From an uncultured Synergistia bacterium (GTDB taxonomy: Bacteria > Eremiobacterota > SpSt-956 > JAKJGF01), in the NCBI GenBank assembly GCA_937888925.1, contig CALARM010000943.1, forward strand, positions 1 through 6,749: 6,749 nucleotides of DNA, given 5' to 3'. Shown piece after piece: positions 1 to 6,546 of the stretch (positions are counted from its first letter, which is position 1; every line of letters begins with the position of its first letter). The translations under genes and the position numbers were made by a program. The notes under the pieces are model-generated. The model saw nothing but the letters and a program-made list of their open reading frames with translations, searched no databases and was not told the DNA's origin.

Positions 1-35
1 TTTTTTATGTTTTTTTCTTCTTTAAATTATTCCTG

Positions 36-52
36 TGGCACATATATTGCTT
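36..52 (+). promoter_or_regulatory. sigma-54 (RpoN) -24/-12 promoter for the first chemoreceptor
   Basis: The sequence reads TGGCAC-ATATA-TTGCTT. The invariant GG (37-38) and GC (49-50) are exactly 10 nt apart, as the RpoN consensus TGGCAC-N5-TTGCW requires. The expected transcription start is near 61-62, leaving a 5' leader of about 35 nt with the Shine-Dalgarno of the next gene. An almost identical copy lies at 6483-6499. Sigma-54 promoters need an enhancer-binding activator; its sites would lie left of the window and cannot be seen. Confidence 0.88.
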
Positions 53-95
53 AATAGTAATATAGAAAATATTTTTTAAACAGGAGGTTTTTATT

Positions 96-2600
96 ATGCT
101 GGATAATGTGAAAATCGGGACTAAAATTATCGGAGGGTTTTTAATAATTGCTTTTATAGCACTTATCATAGGTATAGTGGGATCAGTAAATTTAAATAAG
201 ATTGATAAGGCCGATACTATGTTATATAAAAATATTACGTCGCCCCTTGCCAATCTTATGAATGTAGCTATAGCATTTCAACAGGTCAGGGTAATTGTGA
301 GAGATATGTGTCATACAAAGGACCTTCAGGAAGCTAAAAAATACGGCGAAGATATTAAAAATTGCTCTGCAATAATTACTGAAAACATAAAACAATTTGA
401 CGAAAGTATTATTTCCGAGGAGCTTAAAAGGGCAAATGAACATTTTGGAGAAACCAGGGTAGTTTACCGGAAACATCTTGCTACCTTGACTGAACTTACC
501 ACGCAGGGTAAACAGGAAGAAGCACTGATATTATTAAAAGGTGACGCCCGTGCTGCAGCAGAAGCGGAGCAGGATGCAATCAATAAAATGGTTGCCATTA
601 TGCTTGAAGAAGCGAAGAAAACATCCGAGAATAATACAAAAACTGCCAACTTTGCCATGATTCTTATGGCTCTGTCCATACTTGTAGGAGTCATTCTTGC
701 TGTGGGCCTTGGCATGTTCTTCGGGAAGAATATCAGTTCCACTATAAACAGTTCCATAAAGGAAGTTGAACGATTGATTGACGGTACCCTTAACGGTAAA
801 CTGGATATGAGGGGAGATGCAGGAAAGATTAATTTTGAGTTCAGACCTATTCTTACAGGTATAAATCAGCTTCTCGATGCAGTAATAGGCCCTCTCAATG
901 TGGCGGCAGAATATATTGACAGAATATCCAAAGGTGATATACCACCGAAGATTACGGATAACTATAAAGGTGATTTCAATGAAATAAAAAATAATATAAA
1001 TAACTGTATAGACGGTCTCGGTGGTCTTGTAGAAGCTTCTCAGGTATTACAGAGAATGGCAGTAAACGATTATACCAGAAGAGTGGAAGGAAAATACCAG
1101 GGTGTATTTTCTCAGACAGCGGAAGCTACCAATTCCGTTCATGACAGGATAATGAATATACGTAATGCGGTAAATAAGATTGCCGATGGAGATTTATCTC
1201 CTCTTGAATCCTTCAAACAGATCGGTAACGGAACAGGAAAACGGTCGGAACAGGATACCCTGGCACCTGCCTTCATACGTATGATGGAAACTATTAAAGC
1301 TTTAATAAATGAAATAGATAAACTTGCTGCAGGTGCAGTGGATGGTAAACTGAACGTCAGGGGCGATGTGTCAAAATTCACCGGCGATTACAGAAAGATT
1401 ATTGAAGGTATAAATCATACCCTTGATTCTCTGGTGAATCCTCTTTCTATGGCAGCAGATTATATTGACAGAATTGCAAGAGGTGATATGCCTCCAAAGA
1501 TTACTGCCGAATATAAAGGTGATTTCAATCTGATTAAAAATAATTTGAATGATCTCATAGATGCACTGGATAGAATTACTGTTATCTCAGAAGATATTGC
1601 AGATGGTAATCTTATGGTAGTCGTTCGGGAACGGTCCGAACATGACAGATTGATGCTTGCTCTGAAACAGATGGTATCGGCTCTTCAGGGTATAGTTATG
1701 AATGTGAAGACTGCTACAGATAATGTGGCATCTGCAAGCCAGGAGATGAGTTCCAGCTCGGAACAGATTGCCCAGGGTGCTACTGAACAGTCTGCTTCTG
1801 CAGAAGAGGTTTCGTCTTCTATGGAAGAAATGACTGCAAATATAAAACAGAATGCCGATAATTCCAATCAGACTCAGAAGATTGCCATTAAAGCGGCAGA
1901 AGATGCAAAAGAAGGCGGAAAGGCCGTATCTGAAACAGTAAATGCCATGAAGGAAATAGCAGGAAAGATTTCTATTATAGAAGAGATTGCAAGACAGACA
2001 AATATGCTTGCACTGAATGCCGCTATTGAAGCAGCAAGAGCAGGTGAACATGGTAAAGGATTTGCTGTTGTTGCATCCGAAGTGAGAAGTCTTGCAGAAA
2101 GAAGCCAGATGGCAGCACAGGAAATAGGTAAATTATCTGTGGCAAGTGTGGAAGTGGCAGAAAAAGCAGGTATAATGTTAACCCAGATGGTGCCTGCCAT
2201 ACAGAAAACTGCAGAACTGGTTCAGGAAATAAGTGTTGCAAGTAATGAACAGAATACGGGAGCGGAACAGATAAACAAGGCAATTCAGGAGTTAGACAGA
2301 GTAATACAGCAGAATGCAGGAGCATCTGAAGAAATGGCTGCTACTTCGGAACAGCTTTTAAGTCAGGCAGGACAGCTTCAGGAACTTATAAACTTCTTTA
2401 AACTCGACAGTTCCAGAACGTCTGTTATCAAGTCTGTTGTGAAAGGTGATAAAACAAGAGAAGTGAAGAAGCTGGCTGCCAGAGGTCATGTAAAGCCACA
2501 GAAACAGATTGGTACATCAAAAATGGATTCAGGTGAAAAAGGGATAGTGTTAAAGCTTGACGCATCAGATAGTGAAGATGATGAATATGTGAGATTTTGA
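96..2600 (+). CDS. methyl-accepting chemotaxis protein with 4-helix-bundle-type sensor and poly-HAMP linker
   Basis: An 834-aa inner-membrane chemoreceptor that would sense a periplasmic ligand and control CheA through CheW. The start is supported by AGGAGG (82-87) 8 nt upstream. TM1 is about residues 9-30 and TM2 about 186-209; the helical, mostly charged region between them (about 155 aa) fits a 4HB_MCP-type sensor, ligand unknown. Residues 222-535 hold about seven HAMP-like units: [12 protein letters not shown] (234), [13 protein letters not shown] (279), then 311-353, 354-404, a second [12 protein letters not shown] (417), a second [13 protein letters not shown] (462), and a unit at 493-535. 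The signalling hairpin spans 536-768, with its tip around [18 protein letters not shown] (634-651). Compared from memory with E. coli Tsr, each arm lacks seven residues, which points to the 34H class. A basic linker leads to the acidic end [10 protein letters not shown], whose Y-x-x-F fits the CheR-tether pattern. TGA is followed at once by an in-frame TAA. Confidence 0.97.
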   Translation: MLDNVKIGTKIIGGFLIIAFIALIIGIVGSVNLNKIDKADTMLYKNITSPLANLMNVAIAFQQVRVIVRDMCHTKDLQEAKKYGEDIKNCSAIITENIKQFDESIISEELKRANEHFGETRVVYRKHLATLTELTTQGKQEEALILLKGDARAAAEAEQDAINKMVAIMLEEAKKTSENNTKTANFAMILMALSILVGVILAVGLGMFFGKNISSTINSSIKEVERLIDGTLNGKLDMRGDAGKINFEFRPILTGINQLLDAVIGPLNVAAEYIDRISKGDIPPKITDNYKGDFNEIKNNINNCIDGLGGLVEASQVLQRMAVNDYTRRVEGKYQGVFSQTAEATNSVHDRIMNIRNAVNKIADGDLSPLESFKQIGNGTGKRSEQDTLAPAFIRMMETIKALINEIDKLAAGAVDGKLNVRGDVSKFTGDYRKIIEGINHTLDSLVNPLSMAADYIDRIARGDMPPKITAEYKGDFNLIKNNLNDLIDALDRITVISEDIADGNLMVVVRERSEHDRLMLALKQMVSALQGIVMNVKTATDNVASASQEMSSSSEQIAQGATEQSASAEEVSSSMEEMTANIKQNADNSNQTQKIAIKAAEDAKEGGKAVSETVNAMKEIAGKISIIEEIARQTNMLALNAAIEAARAGEHGKGFAVVASEVRSLAERSQMAAQEIGKLSVASVEVAEKAGIMLTQMVPAIQKTAELVQEISVASNEQNTGAEQINKAIQELDRVIQQNAGASEEMAATSEQLLSQAGQLQELINFFKLDSSRTSVIKSVVKGDKTREVKKLAARGHVKPQKQIGTSKMDSGEKGIVLKLDASDSEDDEYVRF
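1308..2399 (+). repeat. paralogous block, copy 1 (last HAMP units plus signalling hairpin)
   Basis: Codons 405-768 of the first receptor align without a gap to codons 661-1024 of the second; the offset is a constant 3,487 nt. DNA identity is patchy, but some stretches are identical, for example 1815-1855 (41 nt) and 2088-2126 (39 nt). These fall where the protein contacts CheA/CheW or is methylated, so selection and recombination could both contribute. Confidence 0.85.
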
Positions 2601-2640
2601 TAACAGGTAACCCGTGCCGGGATAACAATAAATTATTATG

Positions 2641-2664
2641 CAGGGCTACAGGCCCTGTTTTTTT
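2641..2664 (+). terminator. Rho-independent terminator after the first chemoreceptor
   Basis: A perfect 6-bp GC-rich stem, CAGGGC-TACAG-GCCCTG (2641-2657), is followed directly by seven T residues (2658-2664). It begins 40 nt after the stop codon. With the separate promoter at 2750-2776, it implies that the two receptor genes are independent transcription units despite sharing a strand. Confidence 0.93.
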
Positions 2665-2749
2665 CAGGATATTTTGTTATAGTCTATCTTTTTTATTGTA
2701 CACCCGATAACTTTTCACTCTTCCCCCTTTAATATTTTTAATTTTCTTA

Positions 2750-2776
2750 TAAATTTTCCTTTCTTTCTGTCGATAT
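2750..2776 (+). promoter_or_regulatory. candidate sigma-28 (FliA/SigD) promoter for the second chemoreceptor
   Basis: TAAATTTT (2750-2757), an 11-nt spacer, then GTCGATAT (2769-2776). Against the FliA consensus TAAAGTTT-N11-GCCGATAA this matches 13 of 16 positions with exact spacing; against the SigD-type -10 element GCCGATAT it matches 7 of 8. The start of transcription would fall near 2783, about 32 nt before the ATG, with the AAGGAGG ribosome-binding site (2799-2805) between. No GG-N10-GC sigma-54 motif was found in this intergenic stretch. An AT-rich region can give partial matches by chance, but spacing and placement are right. Confidence 0.65.
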
Positions 2777-2814
2777 TACATTTATTAACATATTAAATAA
2801 GGAGGTATAAATTT

Positions 2815-5800
2815 ATGAATTTTAAGTGGGATGAAATGACCATAAAAACAAAGTTAATGGTATCCCTTGGTCTTGGTGGTCTCGTTTTATTTTCAATTAT
2901 GATAAGTGTAATAATTTTTATCACAGGTGCTCAGGAAAAAGAACTGGCCTATTCACAGGCAATGGAAACAACAAAGAAATATGCCGGTGACGTAAATGCA
3001 GAAATGACCGGATATAAAACAATCGCTACAACCCTTGCGGCAACTCTCGATACTTATAAGATTTCCTCTGCAAACAGGGATGAAATAAGTGAAACCCTGA
3101 GAAATCTCCTTGAAAAAAATCCTCTTCTTCTCGGCACTTATGTAGGTTTTGAACCAGGTGCATTTGACGGGAAAGATGGTGCTTATATTAATAAAAAAGG
3201 TCATGATAAGACAGGACGTTTTATTCCTTACTGGAATAGATTGGCCGGTTCCATGACTCTTGATCCGCTGGTAGATTACGATGTTCCCGGTGCCGGAGAT
3301 TATTATCAGTTGCCGAAGAAAACAGGAAAAGACCGGGTTATAGAGCCATATTTATATCAGGGAATTTTATTGATGAGCTATGTTTCACCAGTAATGAGAC
3401 AGGGACAGTTCGCAGGCATTGCAGGAGTTGATGTGGGCCTTGCTCATATGGATAGGGTAATAAGTAAGATCAAATTGTTTGACACAGGCAACTGTATTCT
3501 TATAAGCAACACAGGTATTATAGTTTCAGCCAGCGATAAAAATTTTATAGGTAAACAGACACTTTATGATGTGGCGGACAGATTTAATGCACCGATGCTG
3601 AAAGATATAGCCAGTAATTTGAAACAGGGAAAAGAAGGCTATAAAGAACTTTATTATCCTGTTACAGGGAAAAAATCTGTATTGTTTTATACACCTGTAA
3701 AAACCGGCGGATTTGGTCTCATAAGTATTGTGCCTGAAAGCGAGATATTTGCAGGTATAAATCGTTTGAAATTTATATTGATTTTTATAGGATTTATTGC
3801 AATAGCTATTCTCATAGTTTTCTCTATAACTTTTTCCCGCACTATTGCCTTAATACTTGATGATGTTACAGGTGAAACAAAGAAATTAACCGATGCTGCA
3901 ATAGCAGGCAAACTGGATGTGAGAGGTGATCCTGAAAAGATTAATTTTGAATTCAGACCAATAATCGAAGGGGTAAATCACCTTCTTGATTCACTTATAG
4001 CTCCTTTGAATGTAGCTGCTGAATATGTTGATAGAATTTCCAAAGGTGACATTCCCCCTAAAATTACAGATACGTACCGTGGAGATTTTAATGAGATAAA
4101 GAATAATTTAAATACCTGTATAGATGCAATAGAGATACTTCTCGGAGATGTAAATAAACTTGCTTCCGATGCCATAGAAGGTAAATTTGATACAAGAGGA
4201 GATGCCTCAAGACATCAGGGACATTTTTCAAAGGTAGTAAAAGGTATTAACAGCACCCTTGATACAGTAGTAGATAAAGTATTCTGGTATGAACAACTGC
4301 TTGATGCCATACCATTTCCTCTATCTGTAACGGATATGGATATGAACTGGACCTTTATAAATAAACCGGTGGAAAATTTTCTCGGCCTAAAGAGAAAAGA
4401 TATTCTGGGAAAACACTGCAGTAACTGGAATGCAAGTATATGCAGGACGGAAAACTGCGGTATTGTAGGACTGAGAAGAAACAAACTTCAAACAGTTTTT
4501 GAACAGAAGGGTATGAATTTCCAGGTAGATACTTCCTATATACATAATGCGAGGGGGGAAAAAGTGGGACATATAGAGGTTGTTCAGGATATAACAGCTA
4601 GAGAAAAGGTTTCCGAATATCAGAAAATTGAAGTAGAACGTCTGGCAGGTAATCTTGATCTACTTGCAATAGGAGATTTTAACCTCTGTACAGAGGTCTC
4701 AACTGGAAATCAGTATACAGAAAAAGAAAGAGAAAATTTCCTCAAAATTAATGAAAATCTTTTAAAGGTAAAACATGCCGTCAGTGCTCTTGTTTCAGAT
4801 GTAAATATATTATCAGGTGCAACACTTGAAGGTAAACTGGATGTTCGTGCCGATGCCTCCGGACATATGGGAGATTATGGTAAAGTCATACTTGGCGTAA
4901 ATGACATACTGGATGCAATAATAGATCCTCTTAATATGGCAGCCAGTTATATAGATCTTATAAGCAAAGGAAATATGCCTGAAAGAATTACCGCAGAATA
5001 TGAAGGTGATTTCAATTTAATTAAAAATAACGTGAATGAACTTATTAATGCATTTAATAATATAACCTCCATTGCAGAACAGATTGCAGGGGGCAATCTT
5101 CTTATAACCGTTCAGGAACGTTCTGAAAATGACAGGCTTATGGTGGCTTTAAAACAGATGGTGTCTTCTCTTCAGGAAGTCGTTGTAAATGTTAAATCGG
5201 CAGCAGACAATGTGGCATCTGGAAGTCAGCAGATGACGTCAAGTGCGGAACAGATTTCCCAGGGCGCAACGGAACAATCTGCTTCTGCAGAAGAGGTTTC
5301 CTCTTCTATGGAAGAAATGACTGCAAATATAAAACAGAATGCAGATAATGCCAATCAAACCCAGAAGATTGCCGTTAAAGCAGCGGAAGATGCAAAAGAA
5401 GGAGGGAAAGCCGTATCTGAGACAGTAGCTGCTATGAAGGAAATAGCAGGAAAGATTTCTATCATAGAAGAAATTGCCCGTCAGACAAATATGCTGGCCC
5501 TTAATGCCGCTATTGAGGCAGCAAGAGCCGGCGAACATGGTAAAGGTTTTGCCGTAGTTGCCTCAGAGGTTCGCAGTCTTGCAGAAAGAAGCCAGATGGC
5601 AGCACAGGAAATAAGTAAACTGTCTACTGCAAGTGTAGAAGTAGCGGAACGGGCCGGAGAGATGTTAACTCAGATGGTGCCTGCCATACAGAAGACGGCA
5701 GATTTAGTCCGTGAGATAAGTTCTGCCAGTAATGAACAGAATGTAGGTGCAGAACAGATAAATATGGCAATACATCAACTGGATCAGGTAATACAGCATA

Positions 5801-6075
5801 ATGCCGGTGCTTCCGAACAAATGTCTGCCACATCGGAAGAACTTTTATCTCAGGCAGAACAACTTCAGGAACTTATAAGCTTTTTCAATGTAGAAGAAGA
5901 GACTTCTGACAGGAAAGGCGGAAAAACAGTTCACGGAAAAAAGGACAGAGAAAGGATTTTTACAGCCCCTTCCAAGAAAGCAAAAGAACCGGCCAGGGTG
6001 AAATTACCGGGAAAAGGTGTAATGCTCAGTCTTACGGCAAAAGACAGTGAAGATGACGAATATATGAAATTTTAA
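2815..6075 (+). CDS. methyl-accepting chemotaxis protein with Cache sensor, poly-HAMP linker and embedded Cys-containing PAS domain
   Basis: A 1,086-aa inner-membrane chemoreceptor. AAGGAGG (2799-2805) sits 9 nt before the ATG. TM1 is about residues 14-38 and TM2 about 319-340. The roughly 280-aa periplasmic region looks like a double Cache (dCache) sensor: GRFIPYW (134-140), GDYYQLPK (161-168), EPYLY (177-181) and GIAGVDVGL (201-209) are typical of the membrane-distal lobe; the ligand is unknown. In the cytoplasm, HAMP-like units carrying GKLDVRGD (365), KGDIPPKIT (410) and GKFDTRGD (456) precede a PAS domain (about 489-595) ending EVVQDIT. Its HC(534-535)...C543...C548 cluster suggests a metal, heme or redox site. 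Further HAMP-like units follow at about 600-655, 656-704 (GKLDVRAD), 705-747 and 748-790. The signalling hairpin (791-1024; tip 890-907) closely matches the first receptor's, as does the terminal [10 protein letters not shown] with its Y-x-x-F. Sensor, PAS and middle linker are the distinctive parts. Confidence 0.97.
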   Translation: MNFKWDEMTIKTKLMVSLGLGGLVLFSIMISVIIFITGAQEKELAYSQAMETTKKYAGDVNAEMTGYKTIATTLAATLDTYKISSANRDEISETLRNLLEKNPLLLGTYVGFEPGAFDGKDGAYINKKGHDKTGRFIPYWNRLAGSMTLDPLVDYDVPGAGDYYQLPKKTGKDRVIEPYLYQGILLMSYVSPVMRQGQFAGIAGVDVGLAHMDRVISKIKLFDTGNCILISNTGIIVSASDKNFIGKQTLYDVADRFNAPMLKDIASNLKQGKEGYKELYYPVTGKKSVLFYTPVKTGGFGLISIVPESEIFAGINRLKFILIFIGFIAIAILIVFSITFSRTIALILDDVTGETKKLTDAAIAGKLDVRGDPEKINFEFRPIIEGVNHLLDSLIAPLNVAAEYVDRISKGDIPPKITDTYRGDFNEIKNNLNTCIDAIEILLGDVNKLASDAIEGKFDTRGDASRHQGHFSKVVKGINSTLDTVVDKVFWYEQLLDAIPFPLSVTDMDMNWTFINKPVENFLGLKRKDILGKHCSNWNASICRTENCGIVGLRRNKLQTVFEQKGMNFQVDTSYIHNARGEKVGHIEVVQDITAREKVSEYQKIEVERLAGNLDLLAIGDFNLCTEVSTGNQYTEKERENFLKINENLLKVKHAVSALVSDVNILSGATLEGKLDVRADASGHMGDYGKVILGVNDILDAIIDPLNMAASYIDLISKGNMPERITAEYEGDFNLIKNNVNELINAFNNITSIAEQIAGGNLLITVQERSENDRLMVALKQMVSSLQEVVVNVKSAADNVASGSQQMTSSAEQISQGATEQSASAEEVSSSMEEMTANIKQNADNANQTQKIAVKAAEDAKEGGKAVSETVAAMKEIAGKISIIEEIARQTNMLALNAAIEAARAGEHGKGFAVVASEVRSLAERSQMAAQEISKLSTASVEVAERAGEMLTQMVPAIQKTADLVREISSASNEQNVGAEQINMAIHQLDQVIQHNAGASEQMSATSEELLSQAEQLQELISFFNVEEETSDRKGGKTVHGKKDRERIFTAPSKKAKEPARVKLPGKGVMLSLTAKDSEDDEYMKF
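4795..5886 (+). repeat. paralogous block, copy 2 (last HAMP units plus signalling hairpin)
   Basis: This is the counterpart of 1308-2399, gap-free over 364 codons. The longest runs of identical DNA noticed are 5302-5342 and 5575-5613. The part around the hairpin tip differs from the first receptor at only a few residues, so both should dock with the same CheA/CheW. Confidence 0.85.
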
Positions 6076-6086
6076 TGTTTCTTGAA

Positions 6087-6117
6087 GAACAGGACATAAA
6101 GCAACTGTGTCCTGTTC
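6087..6117 (+). terminator. strong hairpin after the second chemoreceptor, probable terminator
   Basis: GAACAGGACA (6087-6096) and TGTCCTGTTC (6108-6117) form a perfect 10-bp stem, extendable by a T-G and an A-T pair to leave a 7-nt loop. It begins 11 nt after the TAA stop. It is not followed by a clean T-run (GTTGAATGGTTTTATC), so it may terminate weakly or mainly protect the mRNA 3' end. Confidence 0.6.
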
Positions 6118-6143
6118 GTTGAATGGTTTTATCTTGATTTTAC

Positions 6144-6221
6144 TTACCGGCCTGAGCATAATTATGTAATAGAAGTCTTCCTCACGTCACGCGTCACGAG
6201 AGATTATGCTCACCCCGGTAA
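6144..6221. repeat. 78-bp long inverted repeat with 19-bp arms
   Basis: The left arm 6144-6162 (TTACCGG-CC-TGAGCATAAT) is the reverse complement of the right arm 6203-6221 at 17 of 19 positions; the mismatch is the CC/CC pair facing each other. The arms enclose 40 nt that hold a tandem heptamer. No T-run follows, no transposase is nearby and no flanking target duplication is evident. It could be a REP/MITE-like palindromic element, a cruciform site, or a structured RNA region. Only one copy lies in the window, so repetition in the genome is unproven. Confidence 0.75.
6185..6198. repeat. tandem heptamer CGTCACG x2 inside the inverted repeat
   Basis: CGTCACG occurs twice head to tail (6185-6191 and 6192-6198), flanked by CTCA on the left and AGAG on the right. 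It is locally much richer in GC than its surroundings. Two copies are a short array and could be a remnant or seed of a longer heptameric repeat. Confidence 0.6.
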
Positions 6222-6332
6222 ATGAGGTGTATAAAAATGGGCATAACCAGAAAAATGATCAGATGGTGCAGAGTATCCGGGATTCTGATATACATGATAG
6301 CAGAGCGGTGTGATACAGGATATGTGTTAAAT

Positions 6333-6343
6333 AATGTGACATT
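6333..6343. promoter_or_regulatory. candidate activator site: palindrome AATGT-G-ACATT
   Basis: A perfect 5-bp inverted repeat around one base, about 140 bp upstream of the sigma-54 -24 element at 6483. That is within the usual range for an upstream activating sequence of an NtrC-family enhancer-binding protein. It shares TGTGACA with the site at 6368-6384. No specific regulator is recognised, and short AT-rich palindromes arise easily by chance. Confidence 0.3.
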
Positions 6344-6367
6344 TTTCAAAAGTGTGCTGGCGCATTT

Positions 6368-6384
6368 ATGTGACAATGTTACAT
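6368..6384. promoter_or_regulatory. candidate activator site: palindrome ATGTGACA-A-TGTTACAT
   Basis: Two 8-bp arms around a single A, with one mismatched pair (G6372 against T6380), about 100 bp upstream of the sigma-54 promoter at 6483-6499. Size, symmetry and distance suit the binding site of a dimeric enhancer-binding protein, and the related palindrome 35 bp upstream suggests a pair. The protein that would bind is unknown. Confidence 0.4.
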
Positions 6385-6482
6385 GTTTTTTTAGTGTTTT
6401 AAATCTTTTATCTGTGACTATTTTATTTTTTTCCTTTAATATGACTCTTTTTATTCTCTTAATTGTAATATGAACATATATA

Positions 6483-6499
6483 TGGCACATATACTGCTT
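6483..6499 (+). promoter_or_regulatory. sigma-54 (RpoN) -24/-12 promoter for the Cys-rich small gene
   Basis: TGGCAC-ATATA-CTGCTT, with GG (6484-6485) and GC (6496-6497) separated by 10 nt. The only departure from the promoter at 36-52 is C for T at 6494; the match extends to 18 of 19 bases including the AA after it. The start of transcription is expected near 6508, about 35-40 nt before the coding start. Confidence 0.85.
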
Positions 6500-6546
6500 A
6501 AATAATATATGTAATATGTTTTAGAGGAAAAGAGAGGCATATGATT

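Larger units (their letters stand above)
6222..6482. other. AT-rich intergenic region, no convincing gene
   Basis: Between the inverted repeat and the second sigma-54 promoter lies AT-rich DNA with T-runs and several TGTGAC words (6335, 6369, 6413). An open frame from 6222 (or 6237, behind GAGGTG) to 6473 exists on the + strand, and another on the - strand. Neither gives a protein-like sequence: the + strand product ends in a hydrophobic run that simply reflects T-rich DNA. The region is best read as the upstream control region of the small gene that follows. Confidence 0.6.

Noticed and set aside
1725..1739. TGGCATCTGCAAGC inside the first receptor as a sigma-54 promoter
   Set aside because: The GG to GC spacing is 9, not 10, and it lies within conserved coding sequence with no gene start behind it.
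1587..2051. 154-codon antisense frame within the first receptor, with a similar frame at 5239-5538 in the second
   Set aside because: These are shadows of the same conserved signalling-hairpin codons; their resemblance to each other is inherited from the sense genes, and the Cys-rich product is a by-product of glutamine, alanine and threonine codons read backwards.
2611..2621. Small hairpin CCCG-TGC-CGGG after the first receptor's stop codon
   Set aside because: It has only a 4-bp stem with no T-run, and the terminator 20 nt further on is clearly the functional one.
2702..2710. ACCCGATAA as a -10 element of a sigma-28 promoter
   Set aside because: CCCGATAA matches well, but the position 15 nt upstream reads CTAT rather than TAAA; the candidate at 2750-2776 is better in both halves and nearer the gene.
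6222..6473. Open frame of 83 codons on the + strand, with GAGGTG before an internal ATG at 6237
   Set aside because: The first codons overlap the right arm of the inverted repeat, the product resembles no protein type, and its hydrophobic end is explained by T-rich DNA. The region also holds the palindromes upstream of the sigma-54 promoter.
6194..6490. Open frame of 98 codons on the - strand
   Set aside because: It starts inside the sigma-54 promoter, crosses all upstream palindromes and ends in the inverted repeat. No ribosome-binding site or recognisable domain was seen.
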